Assembly: GCF_030247185.1 (NCBI RefSeq)
Contig: NC_080571.1
Location: 45,735,002 to 45,799,001 of the forward strand
Length of the DNA: 64,000 bases
Reading direction: 5' to 3'
DNA from: Malaya genurostris
Lineage: Eukaryota; Arthropoda; Insecta; Diptera; Culicidae
In this document: positions 1 through 11,245 of the stretch, one piece after another
How positions within the stretch are numbered: position 1 is the stretch's first letter
Layout of the letters: each line of letters begins with the position of its first letter
Program-made: the position numbers and the translations under genes
Notes under the pieces: model-generated
Databases searched by the model: none
What the model was told of the DNA's origin: nothing
What the model saw: only the letters and a program-made list of their open reading frames with translations

Positions 1-1832
1 TTTACCAATCTGCATGTGTTTTTTGCATGAATATTCTTCGGTGTTTAAGTTTTCATGACATTATTTTAATGACCGTCGTTTTAAGCGATAATTTGAGATT
101 TTAATCACTCATTACTCTGTAATGTCGAAACTGCAAATCGGATCGAATTTAAATCTAGAAGTGTGATAATCGATTAAAGATGCCATGATATGTAAGTTCA
201 ACTTTAGAGTTTACGGTAATTTAAGGTACTTCCAGAGCCGGTATTCAGGAACCAGCATAACCCAAACCGATTCGTATGGCCATAAATTACACGAATAAAT
301 TACAACAGTTTTGAGTCCAACTTTGAAGCTCAATCCCATCTTCTATATCGGTTTGAATTTTAAAATTCATCATCATGTAATTCGAGAACCGGAAGTCATA
401 ATTGGATAAAATTAATTAATTTTGTATATAAGTTTATTTTAATTTGAATTTTTGTTTCTGATATTTGATTAGGCTTTTTTTGAGAAAACGATTGAGCTTT
501 GAGAAACGATTTTATACTGGAACCGGAATTCTAAAATCGGTATGGCCGAAGTCAGATAAATTCACCTGAGTAGCTGTATAGTTTACATTTGTTTCAAAAT
601 ATTTGAAAATCAGTGAAGACATCTTTGAGAAATCATAGCAGGAATTAAATTTTTAGGTGCCTTCTGAATCGACAAAAAGTTAATTTTTTTATCGGCTATC
701 CAAATCTGCTAACCCGATAAACCTGATTAATTTATGTGGAATAGACATTTTTATACCAATCACCCTGTATCCCCGAAACCGGATGTTGGATCTGGCTGAA
801 GAGCAAAATGTTTTATAAAATCTTGAAACTTTTCAGCCATCTACGAGTAGAATGAGTTACACAATTTTGATTTCGTTTCATATGTCATCCTGTAGTTCCG
901 GAACCAGAGGTCGGAACCAAACATAATTCAGGAACTTTGTTTGGGAGCATACGAATTTTCGTATGAATCTGAATTTGTAGAAAAGAAATTTTCCGAGAAA
1001 ATTGAGTGAAATTATTTGTCACACACGCATTTGCTGATCTCGACGAACTGATTCAAATGGTAAATGGATGTTATGTTCTTCCAGCATTTATTGCTGTAAG
1101 TAGTTTTAAACAATATAATTTAAAAAAAAATCTGCCATCATCTGGTTTATATATGTCATATTCGAACGATTATGTTGCCAAAAACGAGCCGTGCTAAAAT
1201 CGGTCCGAGGCTAAATGTCATGGAAAAGGATGCTGTACACAGTCTTTTTGGTACTTAGAAACAATTGTATGTAACAGAATAAAAAATCGTGTTGCTCCCA
1301 AGCATTGCTTTGTCATACAGCGCTCAAAACTCCTACTGCTGGAATAGGGGGAAAAGTCGTTTACACAAAAATTTCGATATCTCCGTTAAAAATGGACGGA
1401 TTTTAACAATCTATGGCTTTTTGGATAGGTATTATCGTGCGGAATCTAAGTCTGAAAACATATTCTGTTTTCAAGGTCAATTGTGACAGATACTGTCAAA
1501 AAAGTGAAAATTTTGACATAAAACTTCGTATAACTCAAAAAGTAAACATCCGATCTCAAAACCATTCAATAGCGTTTTGGGTGACGGGGAGACCTTTCAT
1601 TTGCGACTAGTTTGATCAAAATCGGTCCAGCCATCTCTGAGATCTCGACCTCTTAGTTGACAACACACATACAGACACACACACATACACACACACACAG
1701 ACATTTGCTCAGTTCGTCGAGCTGAATCGATTGGTATATGTCATTCGGCCCTCCGGGCCTCGGAAAAATTTTCGAAAGTTTGAGCGAATTCTCTACCTAT
1801 TTTTTATATATATAAAAAAAGGTAAAACGATA
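1..1832 (+). mobile_element. Interspersed repeat family A, copy A1 (cut by window edge)
   Basis: This is the longest forward copy of a roughly 1.85-kb repeat that recurs in reverse at 40985-42885 and in pieces at 26991-28435, 32295-34375 and 62280-62690. One end carries a motif close to GCTAGGTGGATTAA (seen at the reverse copies; here the window starts about 35 bp inside it). The other end carries an AT palindrome (TTTTATATATATAAAA, near 1800-1820), preceded by a GGCCCTCCGGGCC palindrome near 1747 and a CA-rich run near 1670-1700. Modules containing TTCCGG or CCGGAA recur along its length. I see no recognisable protein; a short frame at 1289-1486 stays open in three copies but looks neutral. 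It is probably a non-autonomous transposon; its superfamily is unknown to me. Confidence 0.75.
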
Positions 1833-1837
1833 TCCGG

Positions 1838-2795
1838 GTAATTGGTCACCAGAAATTGGATATTTTTGGAACGGGTTTGAAGAGTAGATTCCGGAAAACG
1901 ATGAGTGGAGTCGTTCCGAAATTCAAGATGGTGACTTCCGAGTTTATTGATATTTCTTTAAAACCCTTACAATATGTGTATTTTCGGAATGGATTTGATG
2001 TGTAGGTGCCGGAAAACCATTTCTGTGGCCGTTTCGAAATCCAAGATGGCGACTTCCGGTTCATTGATATTCCATGGAAACCTTTACAATATGGATATTT
2101 TTGTAATGGGTTTGAAGACTAGATTCCGGAAAATGATGTTCCAAGTCCAAGATCCAAGATGACGACAGCCGGTTTATTGATATTCCTTTGAAAACCCTTA
2201 CAATATGGATATTTTCGAAACGGATTTGATAAGTAGGTAACGGAAAACGATATTTGAGGTGGTTTCTAAATCCAAGATGGCTACTTCCGGTTCATTGATA
2301 TTCCATGGAAACCTTTACAATATGGATATTTTTGGAACAGGTTTGAAGAGTAGATTCCGGAAAATCATGATTAGGGTCGTTCCGAAATCCAAGATGGCGA
2401 CTTCCAGTTTATTTATATTTCTTGAAAACCCTTGCAATATAGGTATTTTCGGAATAGATTTGATGTGTAGGTACAGGAAAACGATTTCTGTGGTTGTTTC
2501 GAAATCCAATATGGCGACTTCCGGTTCATTGATATTCCATGGAAACCTCTACAATATGGATATTTTTGGAACGAATTTGATAAGTAGGTACCGGAAAACG
2601 ATGCTTGAAGTCGTTTCGAAACCCAAAATGGCAACTTCCGGTTTATTGATGATCGTTGGAACCCCTTACAATATGAATATTTTCGGAACGGATTAAAAAA
2701 GTAGGTAGCAGAAAGCGACGTTTAAGGTCGTTTCGAAATCCAAGATGGCGACTTCCGGTTTATTGCTAATCCATTCCGAAAATATTCATGATCAT
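1838..2795. repeat. 117-bp tandem satellite, eight units
   Basis: Eight diverged units of about 115-120 bp lie head to tail. Each contains a block near CAAGATGGCGACTTCCGG, followed by TTGATATT, an AAACCYTTACAATATG block and then GGAAAACGAT. The block starts near 1924, 2041, 2155, 2272, 2389, 2504, 2621 and 2741. Units 1 and 2 resemble units 5 and 6 more than their neighbours, so a four-unit higher-order period of about 466 bp is visible. Because 117 is divisible by three, a reading frame stays open through several units (2259-2696), but this follows from the period and is not evidence of a gene. The array directly abuts the end of repeat A1. Confidence 0.9.
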
Positions 2796-5560
2796 ATCTA
2801 AAAAAAATTAATGCACAGACTTTTGTTACGAAGTAAATTCCAAATAACGTAAACTACGAACTACCTAAATTTGCGAACACTCGTTTTTTCACGCCTTCCG
2901 ATGCCTTTTCTCATGTAGTAACAACAACACCAGTTTGAATCAAATTTCGAATTGATTAGTCACTAAATTTGCCACCGAAATTTTCGCTAATATTAGGCAT
3001 TTTGTGAACAAGGGGGGTGGTTTTACTGTGTACACATTCGCCCAATAACATATTTCCAATTACCCAATTCCATTTGCCAAAAACCGATCCAAAATCATCC
3101 CCAAAAACTGAACAGAGCCCCATTGCTAAACTGTACTGGAAGCGAGCAAAGCCACTAGACTTTGAGCAGGAAGACCGAACCGAACCGAACAGAACAGAAC
3201 TGAGCTTTACCATCATCGTCACTCCCTTCCCGTGGAACAAACGAAGCAATAACAATAATGCGAAAATGTACACCCAATCTTCTGACCGCAACCGTTTACC
3301 ACATTTTCGTATGGCAAGCTGTTTTCGGTGTAAAATTCTCCGCCCAACCAGATAAATAGAGAGAGACCAATAGAGTAGCGGATGGGGCAGGTAAGAGTGC
3401 TCCCACATCTATCCCTCCCCCGGGGGGAGGCAGGAGAGGATGGGAGCAGGGAGGACGCTGTCGTTGTAGCACCACTCTGTGCTGTGCTGGGAAATTGCCG
3501 GGAAGGGTTGTTTGATTGTTTGAGTTTAGTGCGATAGTTTGCTACCGCCCTTTACCTCCGATGTTTTCCCAGGAACAACAGACGTTTTGTGTTCGAGAGT
3601 CAGTCAGTCCTAGGCGGCGCTGCTGTTCGATGGTCGGAAAAATGGCTCCCTGGAAAATTGCTTTGTGGGGAAAAACCGGATCGGATGCGAAATACTGTGG
3701 CCCCCGCCCATTTTGGGGATAATAAGAGTAGCACCGTACCAACCGAAAGCACGGCACGGGTGTCAGGACGGAGGCAATGACGGCAAGCGAGGAGAAAGCA
3801 GTATTGACGGAAAACACTTCCCACCGAATCGGACAAGTCACGTAGCCCGACACAACACCAAAATTGATACGGACTCATGGCACTCGAACAGAACACAATG
3901 TACGGTGTTGTAGTGAGGCGGAAGGAGGGGGTGAATGGAAGTCATTGGTAGCAGTCGGAGTAGCTGCGAATGGGTGGGTGGGTGTTTTTTTTTTGGGTTG
4001 TAGGTACCGTTGCTTGTGCTGGTAGTTGACTCGTTCCGGACTCAATGAAGCGATAAAGAAATAAGTAATTTATTGAATTTGCTCTTTTGGTTCGGTTTTC
4101 CTGCCGTATGTTGCCAGGGTAAGGGCGGATAGTTCCGAACGACATGAATGTGATTCACCCCCCCGGTTGTGGTTGCTGTGTGGACAGATTTTCGGAACGT
4201 AATAGAGTTGGCTCCCAATTCAATCACTATCTATAAATAAAAAAAAACGATTCCTAATATTTGATTCTATGTCTGAAATAGAAAATCTGTTTTCACCAAA
4301 AATCAATCTTTATTTTGCTGAAACACCTCCCCCCTGCAAATTCGGTTTTTTTTATTCAATTCAACTGTCATTCCACCGCAGCCAGTATATTAACGATTGT
4401 TTCCAAACTCAATTCGAATTTCGCCAAACATTCTATTTAGTGCGAATCACATTAAACAAAAAACAAACCATCCAATTTGTTCCGATCACGTTACATTTTC
4501 TCTCTCTCTGACCGACCCGGAGGCACTCAATTCCACCGAGAATCTATTGGTCGATTCCTCGTTTCCCGGTTGCAGGGCCGGGTTGAATCATCAACCGGCA
4601 AAGCAATACCTTGATTACACCCAAATTCGAATGAATGTCAGTCGGGGTGCCAGTAACAAAAAAGCCACATATATATTTCGAATGTGCTACTGCTGCCGGG
4701 TGCTGCCGCCACTCCGTTCAAACAACAAACAGAGTGGAAAATCGAACCGTGAAAATTTTTGCAGTGACTGATGATGTTCGGTTCCGGGTGGGTCCCTGTG
4801 GGGGGGAGGATGGGGAAAGCAGGTAAAACACCTGGATCGCACCGAAGTACGATGCCAGCAACAAACAACCGAACGCGGATCTCCCAATGCTTCTCCCGAG
4901 GGAGTTTTGACTTTCGGGAATGGGCGGTGTTTTTTTCTCTCTCTCTCTTCCTTCCGGAGTTGTTGTTATCATCGGCAGAGACAGGCCGCCACCAGGAGAA
5001 AATCATCGGCAAATATTTGCGCAAATGTGCTAAATTAAATATTCAACAGATTTTATACGTTCCGTTTGGCACATTTTCGTTTAAATGCGTGCCGCGTACT
5101 GCGCGGGGACTTTTTTGTTGCTACTGGTTCCTTTTTTCAATTTTTGTTCTTTGTTTTTGCTAGGGTGGAGTGTTCAAAACAAACCGAATATAAAAAAAAC
5201 CAAACGCGCATGGAACTGGCAGGCTCGCTCGTTCGGTCTGAATACGATTACCGTGTGTTTGCGTTTTGTTTGTTTCGCCATGTCCTGGGTGTTTTGTTTC
5301 GATTCACTAGGGGATAACTTGCAGTTATTTAACACGGGTCGGTGGCAGCGAATCAGTGAATTTGATTGAAAAAAAAAACAAAATTCGTAGTCTGCTTTGG
5401 TCGGCTTTGTAGTAAATTTAAATTGTATCATCAAAGTGCAATTGGGCTTTTTTTGTTGGTGATGGTTGGTCCGGAGTGTATTGAACGAATAATATAGTGA
5501 GGTATTACCGCCAGTATAGTTTTTTGTTCGAGATTAAAAGTGGAAGTTTCATCATTTAAT
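2796..5560. other. Unique, GC-richer non-coding stretch
   Basis: I see no tandem repeat, transposase or convincing exon here. Base composition is richer in G and C than the flanks, with homopolymer T/A and G/C runs (for example near 3410-3430 and 4795-4805) and CT microsatellite near 4500 and 4935. Open frames up to about 150 codons occur on both strands, but they overlap one another, lack splice context and match no family I know. The stretch could be intronic or regulatory DNA of the groucho locus (inference). Confidence 0.45.
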
Positions 5561-7590
5561 CAAACCATCAACAATGCAACGCGTGGGAAATGAACTGATG
5601 GATCATATATGTATCCCAAAACAAGGGAGGAGTAAAATTACTGTATAATAGAACTATAGATTTTTTTAAAGCAGTACATTTTCTAAACAAATTTGAGTTC
5701 AAATATGTATAATTTCATGATATAAAAGAATAAACTTTCTTTTCAAAGATTTGTTTTAGTCTTGTTAAGACGTCTTGGGCTAGTTTTAAACTTGATGTGT
5801 ATCTAACGGGGAATTCAGATTGGTAAAATGACAGGCGAATGCCACGAATGCCAAAGAGATAAAAACGAAGTCTCAAATCATCGTCCTACGGCAAAGCAGA
5901 AAGTGTAAGATAGACTTGTACTGCGGTGTGTGTTGTTTTCCTGTTGGATGTTTCCATAGAGATAGGTCTATTATTGAATGCTGCAGCGGCTAAATAAAGC
6001 GAAGCATGCTTGATTCTCCTAGTCAATTGGGCTGTCTCTTCATGTGTTTTCATATGCAGGATAGTTTAGTTGGCAAAACAATTTCCCCGTTTAGGAGTTC
6101 GTGTCCCGTCTCTGTGGTAGCATTTTTGCGGTTTTCATTCGCTTTTCGATTTTCCAATCTGTTTTCCCCGTTAGATACTTATCAAATTTTCCTGTCAAAT
6201 TAATATAGATTTAAATGTGGCAACCCTGCATGCTATATAAAATTGAACAAAGCACGCTGTGTGCGAGGCGGTGGTGTTTTCTTCTTCCGTTCCAGCAAGT
6301 ACCGAGTTTCCTTAAAATTTGTAAAACATTTTATCTAGATCCGACCTCCGGCGCCGGAACTAAAGAATGTAAAATTACTAATTTCAGTAGTATTTTTTCA
6401 CGAACGATGTTGTTCAAAAACAGGTACAAATCCCATAGAACAGTCTAATAAATTCTTCTAGTTTTCAGAGCTTGTTAGTTTGTGGACATAAAAACTTAAT
6501 TCGGCACTACTGGTTCCCCCTTTTCCTGTCCCGGAAGCACCGAAAGTGGTGAAGAAAAACGCCAAAAATAGAATTCACTTCGATTTCTCTCCGATGCTTG
6601 AAGCGGTTTTCACAAATTTTGATTTGAATTAAAGCTCATATTACCCTTAAAGCTACTGTGAAATTTCATCCGGATCCGACCGCCGGTCCCGCAGTTACAG
6701 GGCGATGAGTGTCAAGGTTTTCAAATCGCCACGTAGAATAACAATATGTACAACACCGGTACGTGGTAGTACGGTGGAAGAAGAAAACACAAAACGAACG
6801 ATACGTGCGTTGTTCTATTTTGTACATGCTATAAAAAAAACGAAACGGTTACGGATGTCTGCTACTAGTGTGTGATATTGATAAAAGACGGTGCTGCGGT
6901 TGATTAAAATTTTTAGATATTTTAGATGGTACCGAAAGAAAAAAAGAAAGTGAAGCCGAGGTAAAATAAATGGTATAAAAATAAAATAAAAGAATGTCAA
7001 TGAATTGATTTTTTTTTTGAAAAAATATACAGTTTTCACAGCCGGTAGTGCAGTAATACCATGCCTGTGGTGTAGTGATGTCAATACTATATTTTTTATG
7101 CTGCTGATTCATGCTGTTTAGTTTCACTTACATATGCAGAAGTAACAGAAACGCAGGTTCGGTTCGTTTGTTAGATTTCGTTTAATTGATTTAATCTAAA
7201 TAGAGAATGATATAGTAAGTTAGCGAGGTTTAACTAGATTCAAAACTGTTCCAATTTGTAGGTCATATTGGTTGCTGGCAAACGAACCATCTGAACCCGG
7301 TTTCGAAAGAATTCGAAACGGTGATCAAAAACTGCAAAGAGGATCGCACTCACTATTCTTCAAGATGGCCAAATCGATTTTCACAAACTTATAGGTTCAA
7401 AGGAAAAGTCTTACAGTTTCATGCGGAATTACTAAATTTGTTGTGGATACTACATCCGGTTCCAAAACTACTGGGTAAACAGAATTTGTAGATTTTGTTA
7501 GATTCAGTCTAAATAAACTTTCGTACTTCTATTCAATGAACAGTTGTTTTTGCGAATTCCACAGTAATATTTATGATTTTAAGAGTAATA
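5561..7590. other. AT-rich stretch with degenerate repeat modules
   Basis: No gene is recognisable. Modules of the kind found in families A and B occur near 6330-6360, 6520-6560 and 6660-6720 (GATCCGACC...CCGG...GTTACAGGG) and near 7280-7480. They point to old, fragmented copies of those repeats. The remainder is AT-rich and featureless to me. Confidence 0.45.
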
Positions 7591-7593
7591 TGA

Positions 7594-8745
7594 GAAAGGC
7601 ATCATTACACCACTAGGTGGATTAAAACAGGTTTTTTCAGCTTTTCTTCATTGTCACCGGATGCGTTCGGAAAAGGAAACCAGGGACTAGTAAATTTATG
7701 TGTCCACTAACTAACAACTATCGGCCAACTAGATGAATTTACCAGTAAGATTTACAGAAAAAATTGCACCTCGTTTCGCCATCACCTTTGAAAAAATACT
7801 CATGAAATTGAAAATTGAAAGCACTTAGATTTGCACAAACATTGTTCTTAAGAATGTTTGTTGCAAATTGATAAAATTTGTTAAAAGGTGGATGGGTGTC
7901 AGAGCCATAACCAGATTAATACGAATAAAACTTACATGCTACTTCAACTATTACTGTAAAAAACCGTTTCATATACCATTCGACTCAGTTCGTCGAGTGC
8001 GCCAAATGCCTTTGTGCGCTCGATTTTTTCGGATATGGCTAAATCGATGTTAACAAACTTAGGTTCCATAGTCTGCAATTGAATTTTGTTCGGATCGAAC
8101 TCCCGGTTCGAGAGTAATGGCTTAAAATGTGCAATAAAATGAAAGGTCTTATATTCCAAAACCCTGTTATTGAGTTTTATCCTGATCCAACTTCCGGTTT
8201 CGGAGTTACGGGGAAAAATTTACGAAGTAAATTGCGGCCGCTCATCCAATTTTCACAAGCTTAGGTTCAAATGAAAGACCCACCATCACCGAATACGACT
8301 TCCTGTTCCGGAATTATAGATTATTAATTTAAAAAAAATCCTTTTCTGGAGCATGTTTTTACACATTCCATGGAAAAATCCAGCACAATATCTTCAACTA
8401 GCCGTTTAGTTCTCCAATTGTACAGATTTAGTTAGTTGACCAAATACATTGATTTTTGGTACACCGGATCTTCGTTCTTAGTTCCGGAAGTACCGAAAAA
8501 AATATCGTGTACTCTAAGCTAGAAATTACTCCAATTTCTCAGAAACGACTGGACCAATTTTCACAAACCTGGACTTAAATGGAAGGTATTTTGTTCCCAT
8601 CAGTAAGCGTAGAATTTTGTCCGGAACCGACTTCCGGTTCCGGAATTATAGGGTTAGATGTCTATGAATTTGCAACCCGTCATTTAAAGCGGTAATACAA
8701 AAACCTGTTTTAATCCACCTAGTGGTTTAATGCGGTCTTTCTTGT
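7594..8745. mobile_element. Element B, about 1.15 kb with inverted terminal repeats
   Basis: The left end holds CCACTAGGTGGATTAAAACA followed by GGTTTTT (7610-7636), and the right end holds its reverse complement (8700-8726). The flanking bases also correspond: GAAAGGCATCATTACA on the left against the complement of TTTAATGCGGTCTTTC on the right. The inside contains two or three TTCCGG modules (near 8190 and 8630) and a CAGTTCGTCGAG block near 7987 that is shared with family A. There is no transposase frame, so it looks like a non-autonomous DNA transposon. The end motif is close to that of family A, which suggests a shared mobilising source (inference). Confidence 0.75.
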
Positions 8746-10180
8746 ATTATATTCAAATTTTACTTTATATCACAGCGAGAATAATCCAAACAATATAAAT
8801 TGAAAAAGTTCGGCAGCCAGTTTCAAAGATTTCTTTGACATAATACCATAACCAGTGCTGTAAAACTTCATTCAATTCAATTGAAACTTAATGTGGAACA
8901 CATTGACGATCTCTCTAATGCAGTAAACTTCACTCTCTGACAATCTTCAATCGAGGCTTAGTTTAACCACCGTCAGTTGATCTCTTGAAGTAACAAAATA
9001 TCTCTTTCAATAGTGTGAGAGCGGCCTTCAAATGAGGTTCATGTAAACATTCCAATTGGTTCAAGATAATAGATGAAAGACTAATCAGATAGCTGAAATA
9101 TCAGTCACAGAATACACATAAATTAATTGTTTCTTCCTTAAGTTTTCATTTTTAACACTTTACTCCATTTATAATTCTATTCGATCGAAATTGCTTACTA
9201 CCAAGAGCGAAGACTATGAAGCAGCTAGACTACTTGGCACTTCAGAACAAATTGGCTCAAATGGCACGTTCCCCTTGATATTTGGAGATTTGTGCCTCTT
9301 GGAATTGGCAGCATAAGTCGAATGAATTAGAAGGGATATGCTGACGGTCATTGGCCATAAATTTCATTTTCATCTTATATTATTCGATTGAAAATGAAAT
9401 TTTACCGCACTGACCATAACAGTGAGCTCCATTTTGAAAATTTTGGCCACTGTTCCCGGTACTTCTGGAATAGGAAATTGGGTGCCGGAAGGGAATATAA
9501 AAAACAGTTGCTCTATACGGCATTTCAAACACTCATCACATTGTAATTCCGGAACCGAAAGTCATATCAGAATTAAATTCAGGAATATTGAGAAGAACCG
9601 CAAGATCTTTCATTTGATCTTTCCAAGTTCGAGAAAATCGGTTAGACATAGACACATCCGGGCTTCGGTTTAAAAGTCAGTTTTCACAGGGAATGCTTAG
9701 CCTTTCTTCGTGAGAAAGGTAAACACGAAAAATTCTTTTAAATTTTTGTGTTAGTTGCTGGTCAAATGAACCAATTTCAGCAATGCAAGTTCACGGCTCC
9801 GGAAGTACTGGAAATAGTGGTCAAAAACTTAAAAAACGGAACACTTCATTTTCCTACAAATGACTGAGAAGATTCTCACAAATTTAGACTGAAATGAAAG
9901 GTTGTATGGTCTCATAGACTGCAAATGACATTTGTTCGGATGCAACTTTCGGCTCCGGAACAACAGGGTTAAGTGTGTTTAAAATTTATAACGTTATGTT
10001 GGTAAAAAAAATTAAAAGAAAACGATGAATTTCCATAAACTTGACTGGTCTAAGACTATACCTTATTTTGCGTCAAAAATCCACCAGCAACAGATTTTTA
10101 TTTCAGCTCCGGTCCGTACAAAGTATCATGCATGTGTTTCACGCTACTCAATCAGGTAACCTGCTGGAACATGTTCTCAC
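8746..10180. other. Non-coding stretch with degenerate repeat modules
   Basis: No gene was recognised. From about 9430 to 10060 there are several TTCCGG/CCGGAA modules with 'ACAAATTTAGACTGAAATGAAAGG'-like connecting text, broken here by mutation, that tie it to the A/B repeat family. An imperfect hairpin at 9346-9415 is listed separately. Confidence 0.4.
9346..9415. repeat. Imperfect hairpin of about 30-bp arms
   Basis: The left arm (9346-9374) and right arm (9386-9415) are near reverse complements around an 11-base AT loop. The inner part, AAATTTCATTTTCA against TGAAAATGAAATTT, is perfect, and the outer part (GGTCATTG.. against ..ACTGACC) has several mismatches. It could be a miniature foldback, a relic of inverted transposon ends, or a small-RNA hairpin; the sequence alone does not decide. 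Confidence 0.6.
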
Positions 10181-10185
10181 ATATA

Positions 10186-10255
10186 CCAGAGTAGCTTAGT
10201 TAGTAGAGTATCTCTACAGTTAGGCGAAGGTTGCGGGTTCGAGTCTTGTCTCTGG
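10186..10255 (+). mobile_element. tRNA-like Pol III unit (SINE head or tRNA pseudogene)
   Basis: The stretch begins CCAGAG and ends CTCTGG, which can form a six-pair acceptor-like stem. An A-box-like TAGCTTAGTTAG starts near 10192 and a B-box-like GGTTCGAGTC lies at 10236-10245, in the spacing of a tRNA. The T arm can pair with wobbles, but the anticodon arm does not fold well, so this is not a convincing functional tRNA. T-rich sequence follows at once (10257 on), as in Pol III terminators. I infer a tRNA-derived SINE head or an old tRNA pseudogene. Confidence 0.6.
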
Positions 10256-10260
10256 CGATT

Positions 10261-10755
10261 TTTGTTTTTTGTTTAATTTTTCGCACTTTCGTTTACTTAT
10301 CATTCCTCTCAGTCTGCTTATTATTTGCAGCGACAATAAACAAATGCTTGTGCTAAGTCCTAAGTGATGTACCGAACGGAAACAAATTTGGTGGTGAGCC
10401 CAAATTGACCGGGTCGCTTTTTCCAATAAGGCGATTCATCAGCAATGAAACTGTTTCACTAGACATATTTGGGTAATTGTAATGGTTTAACACACATATG
10501 TTCTCACTAAATAAGCTTCAGCTTTAGCGTTTTTATGTTCAACTAGCAATCTATCCGGAAGATATACGATTTATAGATGGTCAAGTTTGAATTCAATTTA
10601 GCAAGGTATGAGGTAGAAATTCAGGGCAAGATAAGTTCAAAATTTGTCTAGGAATTGTTAGGATGAGAAAAGCTACGAAACATAAAGTGAGACAACCCGA
10701 AGATAACTGAACTAGAGCGATAATTGTTCGTAAGATTCGGTTCATTCGAGAATAA
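10261..10755. other. Stretch without recognised features
   Basis: AT-rich sequence following the tRNA-like unit. Part of it may be the body of the SINE, but I see no poly-A tail or second copy to fix the end. Confidence 0.35.
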
Positions 10756-11240
10756 AGAAATATTCAAACATCAATTTAAATGAGAAAACTATCGCATTTT
10801 TGTAGATGGTTATTATAAATTAATTTTCCTTGATATGACGTTTCGAGGCACATTTGGGGATTAGGTCGGTTTCAAATCGATTGACTACCGTCCTAAAAAT
10901 CAACTGCATGTCACTTCTAAATGGAAATATTACATCATTAATACATCGCGGAGTTAGGCGTCGTTATGAATCAGAAACTTATTCGTTTTCAGCCGTTTTC
11001 AGAAATATTCAAACATCAATTTAAATGAGAAAACTATCGCATTTTTGTAGATGGTTATTATAAATTAATTTTCCTTGATATGACGTTTCGAGGCACATTT
11101 GGGGATTAGGTCGGTTTCAAATCGATTGACTACCGTCCTAAAAATCAACTGCATGTCACTTCTAAATGGAAATATTACATCATTAATACATCGCGGAGTT
11201 AGGCGTCGTTATGAATCAGAAACTTATTCGTTTTCAGCCA
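10756..11240. repeat. Near-perfect 245-bp tandem duplication
   Basis: The segment 10756-11000 is repeated directly at 11001-11239. By eye the two copies are identical for about 239 bases and then diverge at the right edge. In contrast to the satellites nearby there are only two copies and almost no divergence, so the duplication is either very recent or an assembly duplication. The unit has no recognised coding content. Confidence 0.95.
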
Positions 11241-11245
11241 TTTCG

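Noticed and set aside
2259..2696. 145-codon frame across the 117-bp satellite
   Set aside because: 117 is a multiple of three, so the frame persists; units diverge at all codon positions and no start or splice context is consistent.
1838..2795. CRISPR-like array
   Set aside because: Units are contiguous without unique spacers and the genome is eukaryotic; it is a satellite. The same applies to all other arrays in the window.
10186..10255. Functional tRNA gene
   Set aside because: The A and B boxes fit but the anticodon arm does not pair and the acceptor stem has only six pairs.
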